The position numbers and the translations under genes were made by a program. A stretch of DNA of 8,742 bases from an uncultured Bacillota bacterium (lineage in GTDB: Bacteria > Bacillota > Clostridia > Christensenellales > UBA1242): the NCBI GenBank assembly GCA_949282835.1, contig CASDQU010000084.1, positions 1-8,742 of the forward strand. Direction: 5' to 3'. Below, one piece after another: positions 6,224 through 8,742 of this stretch. Below the pieces are notes generated by a model that saw only the letters and a program-made list of their open reading frames with translations, made no database searches and was not told where the DNA came from. Position 1 is the stretch's first letter. Every line of letters begins with the position of its first letter.

Positions 6224-6253
6224 ATTATAACATTTTGTATTAAAGTTTTTCAA
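6224..6253 (-). promoter_or_regulatory. Promoter of the repressor gene
   Basis: On the minus strand TTGAAA (6248-6253), 18-bp spacer, TGTTATAAT extended -10 (TATAAT at 6224-6229). The operator-like repeat 6225-6243 covers its -10 and spacer, which predicts autoregulation. The leader is only about ten bases before the GGAGG site. Confidence 0.65.
6225..6243. promoter_or_regulatory. Operator candidate O1 (repressor promoter)
   Basis: A 19-bp imperfect palindrome, TTATAACATTTTGTATTAA, matching the reverse complement of O3 at 6339-6357 in 17 of 19 positions. It overlaps the -10 box of the repressor promoter. Confidence 0.55.
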
Positions 6254-6281
6254 TATGCCAAAAAAAAATTAAAAAAATATT

Positions 6282-6300
6282 ACAAAATGCGTTATTTTGT
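6282..6300. promoter_or_regulatory. Operator candidate O2 (between the promoters)
   Basis: 19-bp inverted repeat with arms ACAAAAT and ATTTTGT around GCGTT, sharing the TACAAAATG half-site (6281-6289) with O3. It lies just upstream of the -35 region of the plus-strand promoter. Confidence 0.45.
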
Positions 6301-6301
6301 T

Positions 6302-6329
6302 TTGTAATCAATTTGAAATGTGTTATAAT
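6302..6329 (+). promoter_or_regulatory. Promoter of the small-gene operon
   Basis: Extended -10 TGTTATAAT (TATAAT at 6324-6329) with a weak -35, TTGTAA at 6302-6307 (16-bp spacer). Initiation near 6336 falls at the left edge of operator O3, so a bound repressor would block it. Confidence 0.65.
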
Positions 6330-6338
6330 TGGCTAGTT

Positions 6339-6357
6339 TTAATACAAAATGTATTAA
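6339..6357. promoter_or_regulatory. Operator candidate O3 (small-gene operon)
   Basis: Perfect palindrome TTAATACAAAATGTATTAA: 8-bp arms around three A. It covers the predicted transcription start of the plus-strand operon. As the most symmetric of the three copies it is the best candidate for the strongest repressor site. Confidence 0.65.
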
Positions 6358-6381
6358 GCAACAAAAAAGGAGGTAAACAAA

Positions 6382-6558
6382 ATGATAACAAAGTTTGAGG
6401 TTAAACATCATGGTAAGTCGAGGAGATTTGAAAGCTTTGAAGAGGCTATCAAATTTGCCATATCACTTGAAAAACTAGGGTATAAGGTTCAGGTTAATGT
6501 AATTACATACAGTCTTTATACAACTATCACAACTCAGCTTTATGAAAGTGGGAGGTGA
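6382..6558 (+). CDS. 58-aa unknown protein, first gene of the small-gene operon
   Basis: ATG at 6382 behind AAGGAGG with optimal spacing, directly after operator O3. The protein (MITKFEVKHHGKSRRF...) predicts as strand, helix, strand: a basic N-terminal strand with KHHGKSRR, an acidic-to-hydrophobic helix (FESFEEAIKFAISLEKLG), then a strand with VQVNVITYSLYTT. No signal peptide or membrane segment. A small basic alpha/beta protein in this place, first behind the repressor, is where elements often encode Cro-like or excisionase-like factors, but I see no helix-turn-helix and do not assign one. It ends two bases before the next gene's ATG, so translation is probably coupled. Function unknown. 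Confidence 0.75.
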   Translation: MITKFEVKHHGKSRRFESFEEAIKFAISLEKLGYKVQVNVITYSLYTTITTQLYESGR

Positions 6559-6560
6559 TT

Positions 6561-6740
6561 ATGGATGATAAAGAAGATATTGTTGTAAAAATTGAATTTG
6601 TTACAGTTTTTCAAAAAATAGATATCATAAAGGACTTTTTAAAATTTTGCTTGAAGAACAATTATTCAGCAAATGTTGTTTTCGCTTTAATTGATTATGA
6701 AAATTTTTTAAAGAAGGAGGCTTTGAAAAATGATAAATAA
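6561..6740 (+). CDS. 59-aa unknown acidic protein, second gene of the operon
   Basis: Start at ATG 6561 (MDDKEDIVVKIEF) is chosen because GGGAGGTG, within the end of the previous gene, sits at the right distance; an in-frame GTG at 6555 lies inside that site. The protein starts with acidic residues, then a hydrophobic strand, then helical segments (IIKDFLKFCLKNNYSANVVFALIDYENFLKK). It overlaps the next gene by 11 bases. No catalytic motif or known family is recognised. The tight packing with neighbours indicates one polycistronic message under the repressor. Confidence 0.72.
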   Translation: MDDKEDIVVKIEFVTVFQKIDIIKDFLKFCLKNNYSANVVFALIDYENFLKKEALKNDK

Positions 6741-6969
6741 AGAGGTTTTTGCTTTGTTAAAACATAAAGTTGATACAATAAAAATGACAATGGGCGCTTA
6801 TTATATGAATTCTGGCAATGAGCTTGGGGCATTTTTGCTTCAAAGAATTGTTGAGATTGAGGTGCTTTTGGAAAATTTAGAGAGTTCAGAAGCTTTTGAA
6901 AATCCTAAATTGCTAAAACAAACAATAGCTTTAAACAATTGCTTTAAGCAAAATTTAAACGAAGAATGA
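6730..6969 (+). CDS. 79-aa unknown helical protein, third gene of the operon
   Basis: ATG at 6730 lies inside the end of the preceding gene; AAGGAGG at 6714-6720 is the ribosome site. The 79-aa protein is predicted almost entirely helical: a first helix with KEVFALLKHKVDTIKM, a short hydrophobic turn (MGAYYMNSGNELGAF), then an acidic leucine-rich helix (IVEIEVLLENLESSEAF) and a polar tail. No family recognised. It ends the three-gene operon; the structured non-coding segment follows, with a weak terminator-like hairpin at 7127-7155. Small helical proteins of this kind in satellites may be interaction or regulatory factors, but that is only context. Confidence 0.75.
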   Translation: MINKEVFALLKHKVDTIKMTMGAYYMNSGNELGAFLLQRIVEIEVLLENLESSEAFENPKLLKQTIALNNCFKQNLNEE

Positions 6970-7012
6970 TAAGCGCGTGAAATTGTCAAGGAAAAGCAGA
7001 GAGTGAGGAAGA

Positions 7013-7077
7013 GTGATATTTGAAAAGTGGGATTATTAAGGGGTGCGCCCCTTAATGACTGCCCCAACAAATATCAC
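7013..7077. repeat. Long multi-stem inverted repeat (cruciform or RNA hairpin)
   Basis: Outer perfect 10-bp stem GTGATATTTG (7013-7022) with CAAATATCAC (7068-7077); a middle GGG (7029-7031) opposite CCCC (7062-7065); inner perfect 9-bp stem ATTAAGGGG (7035-7043) with CCCCTTAAT (7048-7056) closing a TGCG tetraloop. No T-run follows on either strand, so it is not a plain terminator. Confidence 0.8.
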
Positions 7078-7126
7078 ATAACGAGGAATAAAAATAAACA
7101 AAGAAACGGACTTAAATGCATCAGAT

Positions 7127-7155
7127 ACAGAAAGTTCTGTTTTGTTTGCTTTTTT
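7127..7155 (+). terminator. Weak terminator-like hairpin after the small-gene operon
   Basis: ACAGAA (7127-7132) and TTCTGT (7135-7140), forming at most five usable pairs, followed by an interrupted T-rich run up to 7155. Stem and tract are weak; it may end part of the operon transcript. Confidence 0.3.
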
Positions 7156-7189
7156 CTTCGAAGAACATGCTTTCAAAAACTTTGCTTTT

Positions 7190-7236
7190 GACAAAGTAAA
7201 TTCGCGAAAAACCGAGGCTTTGTCCGGTTTTCGCGA
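7190..7236 (+). other. Stem-loop with a possible H-type pseudoknot
   Basis: Stem 7202-7214 with 7225-7236 (TCGCGAAAA and CGG/CCG, 12 pairs, one bulged A). Its 10-nt loop contains CTTTGTC (7218-7224), which is perfectly complementary to GACAAAG at 7190-7196. The order of the arms is that of an H-type pseudoknot; loop lengths are tight, so the fold is not certain. Confidence 0.45.
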
Positions 7237-7238
7237 TT

Positions 7239-7268
7239 GAGTGTTCTTACTTGACAATAGTAACACTC
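7239..7268. promoter_or_regulatory. Inverted repeat holding a TTGACA box before the coiled-coil gene
   Basis: GAGTGTT...ACT (7239-7250) pairs with AGTAACACTC (7259-7268), with a CTT bulge. The loop carries TTGACA (7251-7256), a consensus -35 box. A -10 is not clear: A/T-rich words at 7274-7284 give spacers of 17 or more but match poorly. It could be an operator over the promoter of the next gene. Confidence 0.35.
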
Positions 7269-7298
7269 AACGGAAAATATTTTGTTTTTGGGGGTTTT

Positions 7299-8009
7299 AT
7301 GCCTAAAAAAGATGATCTTAAAACGCGAGAATATTACATAGAAGAATGTTGTCGATTGCGTAACAAATTGAAAAATTGCGAGAATAGAAAATTTGAAAAT
7401 GAAGTTTATAAATTACGGAAACAATTAAAAGAATTGCGTGAAGGTAAAAAAGAAGATGTTAAAAATAATGAAAAAACAGTTAAATATAGAGATTTGAAAC
7501 ATAAGCTTGAAGAAGAACAATCAAAAAATGATAGGCTTCTTGCTCTTGTTAAAGATTTAAAAACGCAGTTGTTAAACATTGACCTAAAATATCAAAATAT
7601 AATTTCTGAAAAAGAGAAAATATATAAAAATGATAAGCGTAAAATAAAACTTTTAACTACTTCAATAAATGACTTTGAAGATTTTTTAAAGCAAAGACTA
7701 TCGCGTATTTTTAACATGGAATATAGAGATATAATTCTTTTTAAAGATAATAATAAAATTTCTACAAAAACAATTCTTTTTGATTTGATAAATATTTTTT
7801 TATCATTAAAATTGTTTGAAATAAATTTGGCTGATTATGTTATAGATAGACAAGACCCTGATACACAAACTGACTATGATACTATACTTTTATTTAAACA
7901 ATGTCATGAATTTTCAATTGCTCTTTTAGATAAGCTTAAATTTGAAAATGAAATAGATTTTCAAAAGTATGATAAAATTATAAAAGCTTTTATACAAAAT
8001 TTTTTATAA
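7299..8009 (+). CDS. 236-aa coiled-coil protein of unknown function
   Basis: The start chosen is ATG 7299 (MPKKDDLKTREYY) after a G-rich site; the frame is open back to a TTG at 7251, which lacks a ribosome site. Residues about 12-118 are a long, highly charged coiled coil (many Lys and Glu with Leu/Ile heptads, e.g. YKLRKQLKELREGKK and LLALVKDLKTQLLNIDLKY). Residues about 120-236 form a compact, more hydrophobic helical domain (FEDFLKQRLSRIF, TILFDLINIFLSLKLFEIN, acidic DRQDPDTQTDYD). No signal peptide, no transmembrane helix, no enzyme motif. It stands alone between the structured segment and a strong terminator. It could be cargo such as a phage-interference protein, a structural or DNA-organising protein, or a replication accessory factor; none is supported by a motif. 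Confidence 0.8.
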   Translation: MPKKDDLKTREYYIEECCRLRNKLKNCENRKFENEVYKLRKQLKELREGKKEDVKNNEKTVKYRDLKHKLEEEQSKNDRLLALVKDLKTQLLNIDLKYQNIISEKEKIYKNDKRKIKLLTTSINDFEDFLKQRLSRIFNMEYRDIILFKDNNKISTKTILFDLINIFLSLKLFEINLADYVIDRQDPDTQTDYDTILLFKQCHEFSIALLDKLKFENEIDFQKYDKIIKAFIQNFL

Positions 8010-8012
8010 AAA

Positions 8013-8028
8013 TTTTCGACGTCGAAAA
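8013..8028. repeat. Perfect 16-bp palindrome
   Basis: TTTTCGACGTCGAAAA reads the same on both strands and begins four bases after the stop codon of the coiled-coil gene. Its TCGAC/GTCGA core resembles the TCGTC units of the arm candidates. It could be a binding site for a dimeric protein of the element, an end-binding or replication site, or part of transcription termination. Confidence 0.6.
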
Positions 8029-8088
8029 AAAATTGCTTGACGTCTTCATTTTGTTAGGTTGATTATATTCTTTTTACTTTATGTGAGC

Positions 8089-8134
8089 AAAAAACTAGGC
8101 TATCTTTTTACTCCTTTATTGGCCTAGTTTTTTT
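8089..8134 (+). terminator. Intrinsic terminator of the coiled-coil gene
   Basis: A perfect 12-bp inverted repeat AAAAAACTAGGC (8089-8100) with GCCTAGTTTTTT (8122-8133), ending in T. The 21-nt loop is long and contains ACTCCTTT, complementary to Shine-Dalgarno sequences. It ends transcription before the right att site. Confidence 0.75.
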
Positions 8135-8150
8135 CGTCAAAATTGTCGTC
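8134..8150. repeat. Right arm-type site candidate
   Basis: Exact copy of the 17-bp sequence at 4709-4725, in the same orientation, 79 bp inside the right att core. It overlaps the end of the terminator at 8089-8134 by one base. A copy with 15 matching bases lies in the remnant element at 8558-8572. Confidence 0.55.
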
Positions 8151-8189
8151 TAAGATAAACACTCAAAATGAAATAGTCGCCTTTGTTTT

Positions 8190-8220
8190 AAAGCTATTTA
8201 GCTTTTAAAAATTTTTTATT
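8190..8220 (+). terminator. Small hairpin with T-run next to the right att site
   Basis: AAAGCT (8190-8195) pairs with AGCTTT (8200-8205) around ATTT, followed by an A/T-rich run. It is weak, with only two G-C pairs. It would add insulation at the element end. Confidence 0.3.
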
Positions 8221-8228
8221 TTGCTTTA

Positions 8229-8274
8229 CCTTACAAGCAGAGGGTCATAGGTTCGAGCCCTATAACTTCCACCA
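8229..8274. repeat. attR: 46-bp duplicate of the tRNA-Val 3' part
   Basis: Identical to 4596-4641, from the last base of the 5' anticodon stem to CCA. The 5' half of a tRNA is missing upstream, so this is not a tRNA gene but the displaced 3' end of the original one. It is followed directly by the terminator at 8275-8302, presumably the native tRNA-Val terminator. Confidence 0.92.
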
Positions 8275-8302
8275 AAAAAGAAGACCGAGAGGTCTTTTTT
8301 TT
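8275..8302 (+). terminator. Terminator in repeat copy 1 (native tRNA-Val terminator)
   Basis: AAGACC (8281-8286) with GGTCTT (8291-8296) around a GAGA tetraloop, preceded by an A-run and followed by T. It abuts the displaced tRNA 3' end, so before integration it would have ended the tRNA-Val transcript. Confidence 0.8.
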
Positions 8303-8381
8303 ATTGCCGCAGGCAAGCCGAGCGGAGCGAGGGGTGGAAGGCTACAAGGTTCTGCAGGATGCAGGTTCTTATAACAAAACC

Positions 8382-8409
8382 AAAAAAGAAGACCGCGAGG
8401 TCTTTTTTT
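8382..8409 (+). terminator. Terminator in repeat copy 2
   Basis: Same hairpin as in copy 1, AAGACC (8389-8394) with GGTCTT (8399-8404), here with a GCGA tetraloop, followed by seven T. Both loops are of the GNRA type; the base change keeps the loop class. Confidence 0.75.
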
Positions 8410-8478
8410 ATTGCCGCAGGCAAGCCGAGCGGAGCGAGGGGTGGAAGGCTGCAAGGTTCTGGTGAAGGCAGGTTCTTT

Positions 8479-8589
8479 TAACTTCCACCACTTGTGTTTT
8501 AAATGGGTTCTATATCACAAGATATAGAGCCCGTTTTTATTTTAAGTCAAATTTTTGTCGTCAAAATTGTCGACAGATATATAGTAAAA
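8479..8589. mobile_element. Remnant left end of a second, related element
   Basis: Begins with the last part of the att core (AACTTCCACCA, 8480-8490), then copies 4642-4740 of the intact element with few changes: the terminator hairpin (8504-8540), an integrase stop and C-terminal codons on the minus strand (...DNFDDKNLT), and a 15/17 match to the arm site (8558-8572). Similarity becomes weak after 8573 and ends near 8589. The rest of that element is gone. Confidence 0.8.
8542..8589 (-). pseudogene. Integrase C-terminal fragment
   Basis: Read on the minus strand this encodes VDNFDDKNLT and a TAA stop, matching the last residues of the intact integrase (DDNFDDKNLT). Upstream (8573 onward) the match falls off and nothing else of the gene remains. 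It marks the deletion endpoint of the second element. Confidence 0.65.
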
Positions 8590-8676
8590 GGTTAAGAGAT
8601 AATAGAAAAAATATTATGAAACCTTTCAGGTCTCTATTGAATAAATTGTAATGGGCGTGAAAAGGAGATTATTCTT
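8590..8676 (+). promoter_or_regulatory. Leader of the right-edge orphan gene
   Basis: Contains a possible stem AAAGGTT with AACCTTT and an inner ATAATA with TATTAT (within about 8587-8630), and the ribosome site AAAAGGAG (8660-8666) before the ATG at 8677. The block GGGC-NNN-AAAAGGAG also precedes the paralogue at 4437. A promoter is not clear; TTTCAG with TGTAAT 17 bp apart is only a weak match. Confidence 0.35.
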
Positions 8677-8742
8677 ATGCCTTGCAATTTAAATTTTAAT
8701 GAGTGCAACTCTTTTATCAACTTTCCAGTGCCTATTTTCAAC
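8677..8742 (+). CDS. Orphan small protein, paralogue of the 4300-4437 gene (truncated by window edge)
   Basis: ATG at 8677 follows AAAAGGAG. The 22 visible residues begin MPCNLNFNEC and continue to FPVPIFN; the gene at 4300-4437 begins MPCNLNFNQC and has YPLPIFN at the same position. Fourteen or more of 22 residues agree, and both keep Cys3 and Cys10. Codons differ at third positions (for example CTT against TTA for Leu5), as expected for coding sequence under selection rather than a recent duplication. Function and family are unknown. The 3' end is outside the window. Confidence 0.7.
   Translation, partial: MPCNLNFNECNSFINFPVPIFN

Larger units (their letters stand above)
6970..7298. other. 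Structured non-coding segment of the element
   Basis: About 330 bp with no credible gene between the third small gene and the coiled-coil gene. It is richer in G+C than its neighbours and carries several strong inverted repeats: 7013-7077, 7127-7140, 7202-7236 and 7239-7268, plus a possible pseudoknot pairing 7190-7196 with 7218-7224. It could be an origin of replication or transfer, a packaging or recognition site, a structured RNA, or the regulatory region of the next gene. Confidence 0.6.
8010..8228. other. Right-end non-coding region of the element
   Basis: Holds, in order, the perfect palindrome 8013-8028, a TTGACGTC word at 8037-8044, a possible -10 TATATT (8064-8069), the terminator at 8089-8134, the right arm candidate 8134-8150 and a second small hairpin with T-run (8190-8220). 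No coding frame with a ribosome site is seen. Confidence 0.55.
4596..8274. mobile_element. Small tRNA-Val-integrated element, about 3.6 kb
   Basis: Bounded by 46-bp direct repeats of the tRNA-Val 3' part, with a tyrosine integrase adjacent to the tRNA end. One period (4596 to 8229) is 3633 bp. Contents in order: terminator, int (minus), leader ORF with hairpin, XRE repressor (minus), three small genes (plus), structured non-coding segment, coiled-coil gene (plus), palindrome, terminator, right arm site, att. There is no recognisable Rep, primase, relaxase, terminase or capsid gene. It could be a phage- or ICE-dependent satellite, a mobilizable island using a helper in trans, or a reduced element. 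The integrase, repressor and both att sites look intact, so it may still excise. Confidence 0.88.
8272..8487. repeat. Two tandem copies of a 108-bp GC-rich unit
   Basis: Copy 1 is 8272-8379 and copy 2 is 8380-8487. Each starts with CCA and an A-run, a terminator hairpin, then TTGCCGCAGGCAA, a GC-rich block (AGCCGAGCGGAGCGAGGGG...AAGGCT) and a variable AGGTTCTT end. They differ by a few substitutions and small indels, mostly near the 3' end. Each copy is bounded by an ACCA-like end of the tRNA/att sequence (8271-8274, a degenerate AAAACCA before 8383, and 8487-8490). Confidence 0.85.

Noticed and set aside
6840..7266. Two minus-strand frames over the small-gene operon end and the structured segment
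   Set aside because: They run antisense to a real gene and through strong inverted repeats, and have no credible ribosome sites.
7013..7268. CRISPR array or integron attC cassette
   Set aside because: The inverted repeats differ from one another and are not regularly spaced; there are no direct repeats, no Cas genes and no attC core site pairs.
7299..8009. Replication initiator or retron-type protein
   Set aside because: The protein has no Rep, primase, reverse transcriptase or helix-turn-helix motif, only a coiled coil and a helical domain.
8229..8274. A second tRNA-Val gene
   Set aside because: Only the 3' part is present; acceptor 5' strand, D arm and most of the anticodon 5' stem are missing, so it is an att site.
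8260..8454. 64-codon minus-strand frame over the tandem repeats
   Set aside because: It simply translates the two repeat units twice, spans both terminators and the att site, and has no ribosome site.

Overview
The window looks like the chromosome of a low-GC Bacillota (Clostridia-like) bacterium. The evidence is a very AT-rich background, strong AGGAGG-type ribosome binding sites, sigma-A type promoters with extended -10 boxes, T-rich intrinsic terminators, a pyruvate phosphate dikinase of clostridial type, and recO preceded by a YqzL-like small gene. No species can be named from the sequence alone.

Left part (1-4441), housekeeping, all on the minus strand. At the far left a very strong promoter with phased A-tracts fires off the window edge into a structured leader (1-205). 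Then come ppdK (454-3081) with its terminator, recO (3231-3941), and a 52-aa YqzL-like gene (3955-4113) that shares a promoter with recO. The recO terminator and the ppdK promoter use the same DNA. A separate 45-aa orphan gene (4300-4437) has its own terminator.

Middle part (4566-8274): a tRNA-Val(UAC) gene carries an integrated element of about 3.6 kb. A 46-bp copy of the 3' part of the tRNA, from the anticodon arm to CCA, marks the far end. The element holds a tyrosine integrase next to the tRNA, an 18-codon leader ORF with a terminator-like hairpin in front of the integrase, and an XRE repressor. A divergent operon of three small overlapping genes follows, behind a repressor-type operator region. 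Beyond it lie a non-coding segment with unusually strong inverted repeats and a coiled-coil protein gene with its terminator. An identical 17-bp sequence sits near both ends and shares its TCGTCAA unit with an inverted pair over the integrase start; this suggests integrase arm sites. I see no replication, relaxase, capsid or packaging gene, so the element appears minimal or dependent on a helper.

Right part (8275-8742): two 108-bp tandem copies of a GC-rich unit that begins with a terminator, then a short att remnant followed by about 100 bp of the left end of a second, nearly identical element including the last codons of its integrase. The tRNA site has therefore been used more than once. 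At the edge begins a gene on the plus strand whose first 22 residues are clearly homologous to the 45-aa orphan left of the tRNA, so two paralogous small genes flank the integration locus.

The element works as a standard module: repressor and divergent promoters as a switch, integrase for site-specific recombination in the tRNA gene, and small genes plus a coiled-coil protein as cargo of unknown function. The parts that look least described are the leader-ORF/hairpin before the integrase, the structured segment at 7013-7268, and the orphan small-protein pair.
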